Notes: a model not told the origin generated them from the letters alone. A DNA stretch of 64,000 nucleotides from Bacillus shivajii (GCF_020519665.1 NZ_CP084703.1:868001-932000); one strand, 5' to 3'. Shown: positions 26,099 through 35,288, counted from the first letter of the stretch. Program-made: numbers and translations.

Positions 26099-27787
26099 TT
26101 AAAATTCTAGCTCTTCAATCGGCTGAATGTCTTCTCCTGAATCAATGAATTTAATTGTGATTTCATCTCCAGATTCGATGAATACTGACCTTGGGTAAGA
26201 TGATGAATTTACCGTGAAAATGCGGTCGTATCCTTCAAGAAGAAGTCGTACTGTTACGTTATCTTCTCGGTCCCAATGGTAAACTCTTTCTACCATAGCA
26301 GTAATCTCTTTTAGGTCAGTTAATTCCCCTGGTACCATATCGTCATCAACAGTCGTAGAAAGCTCAAGTTGATAGGCTCCAAATGCCTCCCTTTTCGTCG
26401 ATCCGTAGCCATAGATGTGCTCACTTGATGCATTCACGAGCATAATTTGACGAAGTACACTGTTTCGATCCATGAGTGGTACAACCCATGTATACTGCCC
26501 ATAAATGTTATAGAGAGTTGGTGTACCAGCGACATAATCGTCACGGCGGAACGTACGCTCTGCTAAATTCATAGCAGTACGCCCATTTAATGAGCCACTT
26601 GCATCACGGAAGTAACGAAGCTCACCAGTACGTGCGTCAAACATGGTGAAGCCAACCATCGAGTTAGAGGCTTCTTGACCTGTTTGTAAGCGCATATGGT
26701 CTGAGAACCAATTTAAGTTTAATTCACGGTCAACGACACCTGCAACAGCATCATCGGCAGTCCAGCGAGTTGGTTCTGTAAGCCCTTCGCGTCCAAAAAA
26801 GCGGTTAATGAGACCATGTTTATAAATTCCGAACCAGTTATTTCGTTCTTCAGCAATATGAGGGGGATAAATACGGTTTACCCACTCTGGTGCATTTTCT
26901 TTTTCGTACTTTTCAATTTCTCCAGTAGTTGGATTAACGATAATGACACCATCAACATCAGCGACACGACGAAATTCTGTGTAATGACCGTAGCTGACAA
27001 TGTAATATGGATTTCCTTCACTATCAATCTCGAACGTTGTATCTAGCATTAAGACATCAGGATACTCCATACGAACGTGACGTTCTAAGTTTTCGTGAAA
27101 AAAGCCGGAAGGAACGATCGTCATATCAGTTAGAACGAGTTGAGGCTCTGCTCTTGAATTTTCTGCATTTACTCGAATGTATCCTGGAACAGCATCACTT
27201 CTCATCCAACGGAAGAAGTCATCATACTCAATGGGAGTGATCCAGTAAAGTGTGTCATCAACACGTTGGATTCTCGTTTCACCAAGTGTGTAAAACGCAG
27301 GGTTATCAAGTTGCCCCATCTGAACGTCTGCACGGTAACGGGCATAGTTTCTAGAAACGACTGGAATCGATTCTTCGCTTACCGGAGCCAGATCCTCGAC
27401 AGAAACCTCTTCACCGCCGGCAAGGTTATACTTCGCATCCGCTAAAAATAAAGGCTGAAGGATCCAAAACAAACCGAACCCAGCGAGAACGACAAGACCA
27501 GTTCCTGCGCCGATCACTGCTTTTTGTTTGCGGAACGTTTTTTTCAGTGAAAAAACAAGGGTATTGTCGGCAATCAGGCCAATCCCTACAATTGGCAAGT
27601 AGTACGTAATAATGGCCGTTAATGATTGATCTAAGAGGCCAACATAAAATAAGAACATCCCGTAAAGAAAACCAACAATATAACGCGGGATGAGCCATTG
27701 GCGGAAAAAGCCACCCTTCCACCATTCAGGCTGTATAGGGAGAAATAACAACCCTAATAACGCACTCATAATAAGCATTTGTAGCAA
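26099..27787 (-). CDS. Large membrane-anchored protein, function unknown
   Basis: About 560 residues. Hydrophobic segments lie near residues 1-20, 32-52, 55-75 and 95-115, after which about 440 polar residues (from LADAKYNLAGGEEV on) are probably extracytoplasmic. This part has repeated short motifs such as GEIEKYEK, TGELRYFRDASG and YIYGYGS, suggesting PepSY-like or beta-rich repeats, but I cannot assign a family. TTG 27787 is chosen for AAAGAGG eight bases upstream; an in-frame GTG at 27796 overlaps that site. It is monocistronic with its own terminator. Confidence 0.65.
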   Translation of the reverse strand: MLQMLIMSALLGLLFLPIQPEWWKGGFFRQWLIPRYIVGFLYGMFLFYVGLLDQSLTAIITYYLPIVGIGLIADNTLVFSLKKTFRKQKAVIGAGTGLVVLAGFGLFWILQPLFLADAKYNLAGGEEVSVEDLAPVSEESIPVVSRNYARYRADVQMGQLDNPAFYTLGETRIQRVDDTLYWITPIEYDDFFRWMRSDAVPGYIRVNAENSRAEPQLVLTDMTIVPSGFFHENLERHVRMEYPDVLMLDTTFEIDSEGNPYYIVSYGHYTEFRRVADVDGVIIVNPTTGEIEKYEKENAPEWVNRIYPPHIAEERNNWFGIYKHGLINRFFGREGLTEPTRWTADDAVAGVVDRELNLNWFSDHMRLQTGQEASNSMVGFTMFDARTGELRYFRDASGSLNGRTAMNLAERTFRRDDYVAGTPTLYNIYGQYTWVVPLMDRNSVLRQIMLVNASSEHIYGYGSTKREAFGAYQLELSTTVDDDMVPGELTDLKEITAMVERVYHWDREDNVTVRLLLEGYDRIFTVNSSSYPRSVFIESGDEITIKFIDSGEDIQPIEELEF

Positions 27788-27960
27788 TAGAAACACCTCT
27801 TTTAGTTTTAGAAAATATAATGATGACTACTATAAATACGGATTACACTATAAACCGTTTCACCTATTAATAGAGTACCATAATCTCTTAACCAACAAGA
27901 AAGAAAATGACGAAGAAAACAAAAGAAGATTCATACGCTTTTAATATTTATCAATTAATT

Positions 27961-28001
27961 TCCATGTTTATCCAGGTGCCTGGCACCTGGATAAACATGG
28001 A
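27961..28001. repeat. GGTGCCTGGCACC-family palindrome with perfect 20-bp arms
   Basis: Arms 27961-27980 and 27982-28001 are exact reverse complements around a central T. The outer ten bases (TCCATGTTTA) are found only here. It lies about 30 bases upstream of the yfmR ribosome binding site in a divergent intergenic region, so it would fall in or near the promoter or leader of yfmR. Confidence 0.9.
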
Positions 28002-28042
28002 AGGGCCCTGGCGTGCTACAATAGGGTGTGGAGGATGATGTT

Positions 28043-29959
28043 ATGAGTATTTTACGAGTTGAAAACTTACTGAAAACATATGGAGAGAAAACTCTTTTTA
28101 ATCATATTTCCTTTTCTGTTGGGGAAAAGGAGCGAATTGGACTCATTGGTGTAAATGGTACCGGTAAATCTTCACTACTTAAAGTATTAGCTAGTATTGA
28201 TGGACGAGAAGGTGGAGAAATCATTCATGCTAATGATTTTCATATAGAGTACTTACCTCAAGATCCTGAGCTTGATATGGAAAAAACAGTGATTGAACAA
28301 GTGTATGAAGGTGATTCACTCATTATGAAAACGATGCGTGAATATGAACGAACATTGTTATCTCTTGAAAGCGCCCCAACAAACGAAGCATTGCAAAAGC
28401 AATTAGTAAGTGCGCAAGAAAAAATGGATAAAGCTGAAGCCTGGGAAGCAAACACAGTAGCAAAAACAATTTTAACGAAGCTAGGGATCACTGAGTTTTC
28501 CAAACGAGTGAAACATCTTTCTGGCGGGCAAAAAAAGAGAGTCGCCATGGCAAAATCACTGATTCAACCTGCAGATTTATTATTATTAGATGAGCCGACA
28601 AACCACTTAGATAATGAAACCATTGAGTGGCTTGAGCAATTTTTAGCGCAATATCGCGGCGCATTAATTCTCATTACGCACGACCGTTACTTTCTAAACC
28701 GTGTAACGAATCGTATTTTTGAACTTGATCATGGCAGGCTTTTTCAATATGAAGGAAACTATGAATTGTTTTTAGAGAAAAAATCAGAACGTGAACGAGA
28801 AGAAGCAAAACAAGAAGATAAACGACAAAACATTTTACGTCGAGAGCTTGCTTGGCTTCAGCGTGGCGCAAAAGCGCGTACGACGAAGCAGAAAGCTAGA
28901 AAAGATCGTATTGAAAACATCAAGAGTGAAAGCTATGTTCATGAAAAAGGAGATGTCGACTTTGCGATTGGCTCTGTCAGACTAGGAAAAAAAGTCATTG
29001 AGCTTGAAGGGATTACTCAATCCTTTGAAGGTCATCAGCTTTTTAAAGACGTTGATTATTTAATTACTCCTGGAGATCGTCTCGGAATTATTGGTCCGAA
29101 TGGAAGCGGGAAATCGACGTTATTAAATATCATAGCAGGCCGACTAATACCTGACTCAGGAACAATTGATATTGGTGAAACGGTGAAAATCGGCTATTAC
29201 ACACAAAATCATGAAGAGATGGATGAAGATCTTCGCATGATCGATTATATAAAAGGCGTCGCTGAAGTCGTTTATACTGCTGATGGCACGGTTGTAACAG
29301 CAGAGCAGATGCTTGAGCGCTTTCTTTTTTCACGTCCAATGCAATTTACACACATCCGTAGACTTTCTGGAGGAGAACGTCGTCGCTTATATTTATTGAA
29401 GGTTTTAATGCAAGAACCGAACGTGTTGTTTTTAGATGAGCCGACAAATGACTTAGATACAGAAACGCTCGCAGTTTTGGAAGATTACTTAGATCAGTTC
29501 CCAGGTGTTGTCGTGACTGTTTCCCATGATCGATATTTCCTTGACCGTGTCGTAGATAAGCTCCTTGTTTTTTACGGGAACGGTCATGTTACACGTTTTC
29601 ATGGAAGTTATAGTGAATATATGGAGACAGTGAAAAGTGAAGAGAACGAAGCAAAAAAACAAATAAATGTAAAAGAAGAAAAAGACTCTAGCCAATCGAC
29701 AAACCAATCGAAAAAGCCGAAGAAATTATCTTATAAAGACCAGAAAGAATGGGATGAAATTGAAGACAAGATCGCAGAACTTGAGGAAAAAGTGGAGTCA
29801 TTAGAACAGCAAATTCAAGAATCAGGAAGTGACTTTGATTTAGCTCGAGACCTTTTTGAAGAACAGAAGGCGGTTGAAGGAAAACTTGAAGCGTTAATGG
29901 AACGTTGGGAAGAACTATCGATTCTTGTGGAAGAAATAGAAGCTGAGAAAAATAAATAA
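28043..29959 (+). CDS. yfmR: ABC-F family ATPase YfmR
   Basis: A 638-residue ABC-F protein. Domain 1: GVNGTGKSS near residue 38, LSGGQKKR near 157, LLLDEPTNHLD; then the basic P-site-tRNA linker (REREEAKQEDKRQNILRRE); domain 2: GPNGSGKST near 355, LSGGERRR, LFLDEPTNDLD; and a C-terminal coiled coil with Lys-rich KKPKKLSYKDQKEWDEIE. This matches B. subtilis YfmR, reported to relieve ribosome stalling at proline-rich sequences in partial redundancy with EF-P. ATG 28043 follows GGAGGATG; ATG 28028 overlaps it. A terminator follows. Confidence 0.9.
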   Translation: MSILRVENLLKTYGEKTLFNHISFSVGEKERIGLIGVNGTGKSSLLKVLASIDGREGGEIIHANDFHIEYLPQDPELDMEKTVIEQVYEGDSLIMKTMREYERTLLSLESAPTNEALQKQLVSAQEKMDKAEAWEANTVAKTILTKLGITEFSKRVKHLSGGQKKRVAMAKSLIQPADLLLLDEPTNHLDNETIEWLEQFLAQYRGALILITHDRYFLNRVTNRIFELDHGRLFQYEGNYELFLEKKSEREREEAKQEDKRQNILRRELAWLQRGAKARTTKQKARKDRIENIKSESYVHEKGDVDFAIGSVRLGKKVIELEGITQSFEGHQLFKDVDYLITPGDRLGIIGPNGSGKSTLLNIIAGRLIPDSGTIDIGETVKIGYYTQNHEEMDEDLRMIDYIKGVAEVVYTADGTVVTAEQMLERFLFSRPMQFTHIRRLSGGERRRLYLLKVLMQEPNVLFLDEPTNDLDTETLAVLEDYLDQFPGVVVTVSHDRYFLDRVVDKLLVFYGNGHVTRFHGSYSEYMETVKSEENEAKKQINVKEEKDSSQSTNQSKKPKKLSYKDQKEWDEIEDKIAELEEKVESLEQQIQESGSDFDLARDLFEEQKAVEGKLEALMERWEELSILVEEIEAEKNK

Positions 29960-29966
29960 GATTAAG

Positions 29967-29996
29967 GGTCTCCTAAGAATTTTAGGAGGCTTTTTC
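29967..29996 (+). terminator. Intrinsic terminator of yfmR
   Basis: GTCTCCTAA / TTAGGAGGC stem followed by TTTTTC, eight bases after the stop. Confidence 0.8.
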
Positions 29997-30080
29997 TTGG
30001 TTTTAGAAAAGATAGATTATTTTTGTTTCATAGCGGGAAATGCTTGTATACACCTCAAATATATAAAGGGGGTTGATCGA

Positions 30081-30209
30081 TTGTACATTACAAAAGAAGA
30101 AATCCATTTAATGCTCGATCATTTATCAGATGATGAAATTCAGGCGGTTTACGAGTATATTCATTCATTGAAAGGGAAGCGATCTGAGAAAAAAGATCAT
30201 CAAACCTAG
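30081..30209 (+). CDS. Small protein S1 of a paralogous trio, function unknown
   Basis: Forty-two residues beginning MYITKEEIHLMLDHLSDDE and then VYEYIHSL, with a basic tail. TTG 30081 is chosen because AAAGGGGG lies ten bases upstream and because the resulting N-terminus aligns with two neighbours (30249-30470 and 32296-32523) in the pattern TKE-[ED]-[IV]-x3-hydrophobic-D-x-L-x-[DE], then V-[YH]-x-[YF]. The pattern recalls short helical domains such as DUF2281, but that link is weak. Likely two amphipathic helices. Confidence 0.5.
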   Translation: MYITKEEIHLMLDHLSDDEIQAVYEYIHSLKGKRSEKKDHQT

Positions 30210-30248
30210 CAGGAAGATCACGAAAGTATACATTTAGGAGGGATTCAA

Positions 30249-30470
30249 ATGCCAGTAACAAAAGAAGAAGTAAGAAAAATGATTGATGAATTAAACGATG
30301 GGCAACTAGAAGCAGTTTATGAGTATTTACAAGGAATAATAGATACAGAAATGTTTGAGAGAATCAAAGATGATGAAGATAAAATCCATGAAAAAGATTA
30401 TTATACAGAGAAAGATTCAGTTAGTATCCATGACGATGTTGCACATCGCGACCGAGCAAACCAACGATAG
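30249..30470 (+). CDS. Small acidic protein S2 of a paralogous trio, function unknown
   Basis: Seventy-three residues, MPVTKEEVRKMIDELNDGQ then VYEYLQGI, followed by a highly charged tail with many Asp, Glu and Lys. AGGAGGG precedes the ATG at ideal spacing. It follows S1 by 39 bases on the same strand, probably as one unit. Its N-terminal 30 residues match S1 and S3; the tails differ, so the conserved helix pair may be the functional part. No known family can be assigned with confidence. Confidence 0.6.
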   Translation: MPVTKEEVRKMIDELNDGQLEAVYEYLQGIIDTEMFERIKDDEDKIHEKDYYTEKDSVSIHDDVAHRDRANQR

Positions 30471-30513
30471 GGTGGATATAAAGTAAATATGAAAAAATAC
30501 TAGGTGCCTGACA

Positions 30514-30689
30514 CGAGACTACTGAAAAACTGTTGATAAAAGGATGTCCGTCAAAAACCCGGAGACTCCAGAAGGAAAAGCAATAGCTGAAGATCCCGCA
30601 GTGGCGGGGTTCCACGAGGAAGCTGAAGCAGTGCCTGCGGAAAGCGAAGGAGTTTTTGAGCGGACATAATGACTTTTTCAGTGGCCTCG
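30514..30689. mobile_element. 176-bp MITE inserted in a GGTGCCTGGCACC-type palindrome
   Basis: Ends CGAGACTACTGAAAAACTG and its counterpart (reverse complement CGAGGCCACTGAAAAAGTC) are terminal inverted repeats that continue as ATGTCCG and CAAAAAC inside. The element is bordered by CCTGACA (30507-30513) and CCTGTCA (30690-30696), a 7-bp target duplication with one mismatch. Outside it, AAAAAATACTAGGTG and CACCTGGTATTTTTT pair as palindrome arms. It carries no gene. The ends resemble those of IS1182-type elements as I remember them; unverified. Confidence 0.8.
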
Positions 30690-30717
30690 CCTGTCACCTG
30701 GTATTTTTTGGGTTTCA

Positions 30718-31989
30718 TTATGCGATGACATTTCGATTGTTTGAAAACTCCTTGTATTCTTGTTGGTCCATAATCGTTTTTAATGCTTGAACAGTTTTCC
30801 ATACATCTTCAAATGACGTATAGAAAGCGATCGGTGCAAAACGAATGACATTTGGTGCACGGTAATCTGGAATGACCCCTCGTTTCTTCAATGCTTTACA
30901 AATTCTCGCAGCCTCCACATGGGATACTGCGATATGACCACCGCGTTTCGATTCTTCTAACGGTGTAATTACTTCAAATTCTCCTAGTAACTGTTCTTCA
31001 CGAAGACACTCTAATAAAAAATTTGTTAGTTTTAAAGATTTTTCCCTTACAACGTCAATTCCGACTTCTTCAAACATTTCAAGGGAACCGATCAATGGTG
31101 CGCTGCTAAAAACGTGCGGAGTTCCGAGTTGATAAGCACCAGCTGTTTCTGCAGGAGTCATTTCGTGAGCCATATCAAATTGACGCTCTTTATTTGAGCC
31201 AAACCAGCCAGCTAATCCTGGAGCACGTCCATGGTGCTTTTCGTGAACGAAGAGTCCACCAATACCTCCTGGACCGCTGTTTAAATACTTATACGTGCAC
31301 CAAACGGCAAAATCACATCCCCATTCGTGCAACTTGTGAGGGATGGATCCAGCAGAGTGGGCAAGGTCAAAACCGATTGTGATACCTCGACTATGGGCTT
31401 CACTCGTTAACCGTTTCATGTTTAACAATTGCCCACTTCGATAAAGGACAGATGGTAGGACAACTAATGCAACTTCATCGGTCATGTTTTCAATAATGGT
31501 GTCTTCGTCTAAGGTGTGACCGTTTTTACTTTTGACAACGATTAAATGTTCATTAGGGTCTAGTCCTTGTAAAGAGAGCTGACTTTGTAAAACATACATG
31601 TCAGTTGGAAAAGCAAGTTCTTCGGTTAATATTTTGGTTTTCTTCCCTTTTGGTTGGAAAAACGTAGCAACCATTTGGTGCAAATTCGTCGTGATTGATC
31701 CAGTTGAAATCACTTCGTCTTTTTTGGCTCCGAGAAGAGGAGCGGTCATCTCTCCTAATTTTTCTGAAAGGTAAAACCAAGGTTCCGCACCATCTGTCCA
31801 GCCGTCAATCCCATGCTCTGTCCAATCATTTAAAGAACGATTAAGAGCTGTTTCAGCACGTTTTGAGAGAAGGCCAAGTGAATTTCCATCCATGTAAAGG
31901 TGACCTTCTTGTATGTAAAACTCATCCTTATACTTTGCTAACGGATCATTCTTGTCCAACTGTACCGCTTGATCAAATGTTAGTGTCAC
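30718..31989 (-). CDS. kynU: Kynureninase
   Basis: A 423-residue PLP enzyme that cleaves kynurenine to anthranilate and alanine. [11 protein letters not shown] near residue 32, FPTDMYV near 130, FDLAHSAG near 210 (cofactor aspartate) and [12 protein letters not shown] near 233 (Schiff-base lysine) are diagnostic. GTG at 31989 follows AAGGAGGAG. Tryptophan dioxygenase (kynA) and formamidase (kynB), the usual partners, are not adjacent, so either they are elsewhere or kynurenine is taken from outside (inference). It converges on the small genes S1-S2 and the MITE. Confidence 0.92.
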   Translation of the reverse strand: MTLTFDQAVQLDKNDPLAKYKDEFYIQEGHLYMDGNSLGLLSKRAETALNRSLNDWTEHGIDGWTDGAEPWFYLSEKLGEMTAPLLGAKKDEVISTGSITTNLHQMVATFFQPKGKKTKILTEELAFPTDMYVLQSQLSLQGLDPNEHLIVVKSKNGHTLDEDTIIENMTDEVALVVLPSVLYRSGQLLNMKRLTSEAHSRGITIGFDLAHSAGSIPHKLHEWGCDFAVWCTYKYLNSGPGGIGGLFVHEKHHGRAPGLAGWFGSNKERQFDMAHEMTPAETAGAYQLGTPHVFSSAPLIGSLEMFEEVGIDVVREKSLKLTNFLLECLREEQLLGEFEVITPLEESKRGGHIAVSHVEAARICKALKKRGVIPDYRAPNVIRFAPIAFYTSFEDVWKTVQALKTIMDQQEYKEFSNNRNVIA

Positions 31990-32075
31990 GTGAGCATCTC
32001 CTCCTTATCAATAACTCTATTGTAGAAAGAAGTTCAATCGCTGACAAGTATAAAGCAATGAATATGGAAATTAAA

Positions 32076-32107
32076 TCCAGTTACCTGGCACCTGGGATTA
32101 GATGGGA
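32076..32107. repeat. Degenerate member of the GGTGCCTGGCACC palindrome family
   Basis: AAATCCAGTTACCTGGCACCTGGGATT keeps the CCTGGCACCTGG half but has substitutions in the other arm, so the hairpin is weakened. It lies in the roughly 300-base kynU/S3 gap, which shows no other feature. Confidence 0.6.
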
Positions 32108-32295
32108 ATTTATAGTAGAAACCAATGGTGAATGGTTAATATTCAATTTGATTTATTACTGGTATGACGGTCATTATCGAACATTTTTATGTTACGAAAG
32201 TATGAAATTATTTGATTAGATGATTGATAATTGGGGTACTTGGGTACATCGGTAGTAACGGGGCGCTGACATTTAGAATAAAGGAGGGAGCACCG

Positions 32296-32523
32296 ATGTT
32301 TGTCACGAAAGAAGATGTCCTCCGCTTAGTTGACCGCTTAACAGAAGATGAGCTGCAAATCGTCCACACGTTTATCGAAGAAATTAAAGAAGCACATGAA
32401 TATGAAATGTCACGAGGTCAAATTGAAGGGCTGCATGATCAAGATAGATATTTAGAAGAAGGGGAAAAGAACCTCTTTGACGAAACGCCGAACCGTGATT
32501 TAAAACGAAGAGAACGTTTATAA
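32296..32523 (+). CDS. Small acidic protein S3 of a paralogous trio, function unknown
   Basis: Seventy-five residues, MFVTKEDVLRLVDRLTEDEL then VHTFIEEI, followed by a charged tail ending in RRERL. AAAGGAGGGAG precedes ATG 32296; an upstream in-frame start at 32224 has no site. Its first 30 residues align with S1 and S2 on the far side of kynU, suggesting local gene duplication. The tails of S2 and S3 both contain an EKD/EEGEK-rich segment and a final basic run. Function unknown. Confidence 0.6.
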   Translation: MFVTKEDVLRLVDRLTEDELQIVHTFIEEIKEAHEYEMSRGQIEGLHDQDRYLEEGEKNLFDETPNRDLKRRERL

Positions 32524-32570
32524 ACCATTGCTTCACATCGCTCGGTCAGTTACCGGGCTTTTTCTTACAC

Positions 32571-32817
32571 AATTAGAATTTATAAAATTTTAGCAAAGTA
32601 GAAGCACGACGTAGTGAAAAATTTTTAAGAATTAAGTATAAGTTCACCGGATAAAAACGCGATGTCCTATCGCAACACCGGTGCTAGCACGTCCTGTGCG
32701 TTGGCTCCTGCGGTTACTCGTCGCAGCTCGAAGCTTTATCAAGAAGTAAAGCTCGTCGCAACTAACACCTCTGTCTTTGCCTAAAAGGCTCGCCAATCGG
32801 CGAGTTTTCTTTATATA
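32571..32817. repeat. Mosaic intergenic repeat (long form, with cassette)
   Basis: Matches 23028-23147 on both sides (TTTATAAAATTTTAGCAAAG through AAGTATAAGTTCA, then ACTAACACCTCTGTCTTTGC through a GGCTCGCC/GGCGAG hairpin) but contains an extra stretch 32647-32760 with a CGTCCTGTGCG motif and one CTGCGGTTACTCGTCGCAG dyad. The comparison shows the cassette as a discrete gain or loss. Confidence 0.8.
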
Positions 32818-32887
32818 GCGAGTTTTCAAAGGATTTTTCACATCAATCAAGAAACCTATGAATAAGACAAATGGAGAGGGGGATTTG

Positions 32888-33907
32888 ATGAAACTATATA
32901 TTGCAAGTGATCACGAGGTTTTGATCGCAGAAAAGAAAGAAAAAGAATGGACGCTTGCTACAAGTGAAATAAAAGGTACATCAATTCAGTGTGTAGCGGC
33001 TGAACGAGAAGGTGAAGGGGTTTTTGCTGGAACATTTGATCACGGGTTATGGTATACGAAAAATGACGGTAAAAGCTGGATACGCATCGGTGAGGGAGTA
33101 TTACATGAACGGATCACCTCGCTTCACATATCCGAAGCTGTGGAGAAAAATAGTAAATCTTCTCGATTATATGTTGGTACGGAACCAAGTGAATTGTTTT
33201 TTACGGATGACTATGGAAAAACATGGTCGAGGTTCCCGGCACTATTGTCTCTACCTTCGAAATCTACCTGGAGCTTCCCGCCAAGACCTTACACCCATCA
33301 TGTTCGAGATATTGTGACGGGAAAAGAAGATGACCAGTTCATCTTAACGGGTATTGAGTTTGGTGGCGTGGTGCGCAGTCTAGATCACGGCAAGACATTT
33401 GAAGATCGAAAAGAAGGATCACAATTTGACTGCCATACGATCAAATTACACCCTAATCATGACGCGTACATTTATGAAGCTGGTGGAGGTGGGTATGCAG
33501 AGAGTAGAGATAAAGGTGAAACGTGGCAAACGAAAAATGAAGGGTTAGGGTCATTTACCTACCTCGTTTACGTTGCGGTTGACCCGGCAGATCCAGAAGT
33601 TGTTGTTGTTTCAGCTGCTGAAGGCCCAAGAACAGCTTATACTCCTGAGAGGGCAAATACGCATTTGTACAGGAGAGACAAATCAAACGCTGAATGGACA
33701 CGTGTAACGAAAGGATTACCAGATCCAAAAGGCTCAACTGTATATCATTTGCATACAAATTCAACAGAAAACCACACATTTTATGCAGTCAATAATAAAG
33801 GAATCTACCTCTCTGAGAATCAAGGACACACTTGGCGAAAAGCCCCAGTCCAATGGCCAGAAAGAATAAGAGACAAAAGAATTGCAGATGTTTCGCTGAG
33901 AGTGTGA
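32888..33907 (+). CDS. BNR/Asp-box beta-propeller protein
   Basis: A 339-residue protein with five Asp-box motifs of the S/T-x-D-x-G-x-T-W type: TKNDGKSW, TDDYGKTW, SLDHGKTF, SRDKGETW and SENQGHTW, spaced along the chain as blades of a sialidase/VPS10-like propeller. No signal peptide is visible, so it is probably cytoplasmic. The fold is well supported; the activity is not: relatives are annotated as glycosyl hydrolase- or YCF48-like proteins. ATG 32888 is chosen for GGAGAGGGGG upstream. Confidence 0.75.
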   Translation: MKLYIASDHEVLIAEKKEKEWTLATSEIKGTSIQCVAAEREGEGVFAGTFDHGLWYTKNDGKSWIRIGEGVLHERITSLHISEAVEKNSKSSRLYVGTEPSELFFTDDYGKTWSRFPALLSLPSKSTWSFPPRPYTHHVRDIVTGKEDDQFILTGIEFGGVVRSLDHGKTFEDRKEGSQFDCHTIKLHPNHDAYIYEAGGGGYAESRDKGETWQTKNEGLGSFTYLVYVAVDPADPEVVVVSAAEGPRTAYTPERANTHLYRRDKSNAEWTRVTKGLPDPKGSTVYHLHTNSTENHTFYAVNNKGIYLSENQGHTWRKAPVQWPERIRDKRIADVSLRV

Positions 33908-33935
33908 ATGATTATACAGTAATTGCGAATATGAG

Positions 33936-33962
33936 TGCCAGGCACCTGGAAATGCCTGGCAT
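33936..33962. repeat. Variant GGTGCC-family palindrome between convergent genes
   Basis: TGCCAGGCA (33937-33945 region) and TGCCTGGCA are inverted repeats around CCTGGAAA. It sits between the convergent BNR and YtvI-like genes and could act as a terminator, although no strong T run follows. Confidence 0.7.
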
Positions 33963-33972
33963 TGTTTACACT

Positions 33973-35103
33973 TTATTTTGTTTCTTCGTCAACAAAACCG
34001 TATCTGATAAAATAACCGATATCTTTTAACATACCGATATCTTTCATGATTACTACGATGACTAAGACAAAAGGACCGATGAAAAGGCCAATAATTCCAA
34101 ACAATTGAAACCCAACAAAAAGTGAGATTAAAACGCCGAGTGCATTTAAATTCATACTAGAAGAGAGAACTTTCGGTTCAATTATTTGCCTTATGCCGAT
34201 GGTTACCCCATAAACGATTGCAATACCGATTCCTAAACTAATGTCTCCGGTAATGAAAAGGTAGATAAACCATGGAATCAAGATTGTACCTGATCCTAAA
34301 TACGGTAATATTTCGGCGACTCCGACAATGATTGCGATCGTTAATGCTTGTTCGATTCTTAAAATTGATAACCCTACTAATACAATCAATGAAGCGATCC
34401 CCATTAATATGATTTGTGCTCTTAGAAATCCTAGGACGCGGTGACTGAACATTTTTCTAAATGCTCTCCCTTTACGAATAAGCGGCGCTGGACTAATTTT
34501 TATCCCACTGTCAACGATTCGATCCCAGTCTTTACCGAGAAAATAGAACGCTAGGAAAATAAAGAGAAAGGCAATCAGAAAAGTAGGTACAGCAATGAGT
34601 AAGTTGGTGAGGGCATCGACCATTTTTTGCCCAAGTTCTCCAAGTAGTGCTGCGACTTGTCCACCAAGTTCTTGTATTCCTTCTTGTAAAGTACTTTGTT
34701 GCTCTGGTGTTAAGGCGTCCATAATACCAGAAAGCTCATGCCATAACGGTAAAATCGTTTGATTAAAAAATTGTTGCAAGCGCATTGATCCTTGTTCGAT
34801 CCACATCGGTACAAATTCTGAGATGCGGCGCACACCAAAAATAGCTAAAAAAGTTAGGCCTGTAAATACTCCTGCTAATGTACTTAAGCCAATCAAAAGT
34901 GCTGTTAATACAGCAAGGCCGTTAGGGAACTTCACCTTATTTTTTAAAATCCGAATAAGAGGCATAAACATCCATAGAAGACCTGCTGCAATCCAAAATG
35001 GATAAGAAATCGTGAAGAGCCAGCCTAATAACCATAATGATCCAATGCTAAGTATTACTACTAGTACAAAGCGTGCTGCGATAAGTCCGTGATTTTTTGT
35101 CAT
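33973..35103 (-). CDS. AI-2E/YtvI-family membrane permease
   Basis: A 376-residue polytopic protein with about seven or eight membrane segments. Hydrophobic pairs lie near residues 10-50 and 60-85, a soluble amphipathic stretch (about 95-150) comes next, then five segments from 165 on, including IIEPKVLSSSMNLNALGVLISLF, typical of AI-2E/PerM proteins. YtvI, the sporulation member in Bacillus, has nearly the same length and is the best comparison, but paralogues exist. AGGAGGGCTGGC precedes the ATG on the minus strand. Confidence 0.78.
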   Translation of the reverse strand: MTKNHGLIAARFVLVVILSIGSLWLLGWLFTISYPFWIAAGLLWMFMPLIRILKNKVKFPNGLAVLTALLIGLSTLAGVFTGLTFLAIFGVRRISEFVPMWIEQGSMRLQQFFNQTILPLWHELSGIMDALTPEQQSTLQEGIQELGGQVAALLGELGQKMVDALTNLLIAVPTFLIAFLFIFLAFYFLGKDWDRIVDSGIKISPAPLIRKGRAFRKMFSHRVLGFLRAQIILMGIASLIVLVGLSILRIEQALTIAIIVGVAEILPYLGSGTILIPWFIYLFITGDISLGIGIAIVYGVTIGIRQIIEPKVLSSSMNLNALGVLISLFVGFQLFGIIGLFIGPFVLVIVVIMKDIGMLKDIGYFIRYGFVDEETK

Positions 35104-35250
35104 GCCAGCCCTCCTTTTTATTGTCGTTTATAGAAAGAAATTTTGCTCACCATATACCATCTGTAATTGTACATAAGATACCTTTTATCATAGCAGAATA
35201 TTCCATATAAGAAAATTCATAAGCCGAAAAACGAGCTTGTCAACCCATTT

Positions 35251-35288
35251 TGCGAAATTGTCATGGACCTGGTCCCCGACAATTTCAC
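35251..35288. repeat. GGACCTGGTCC-type palindrome (family B, copy 1)
   Basis: Outer arms TGCGAAATTGTC and GACAATTTCACA enclose a GGACC-type centre. It resembles the copies at 36047, 36253 and 37783. It lies in the 540-base divergent gap between ytvI-like and thioredoxin-like genes; a partial CCAGGTTCCGGCAC motif follows near 35378, and nothing else is evident. Confidence 0.75.
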
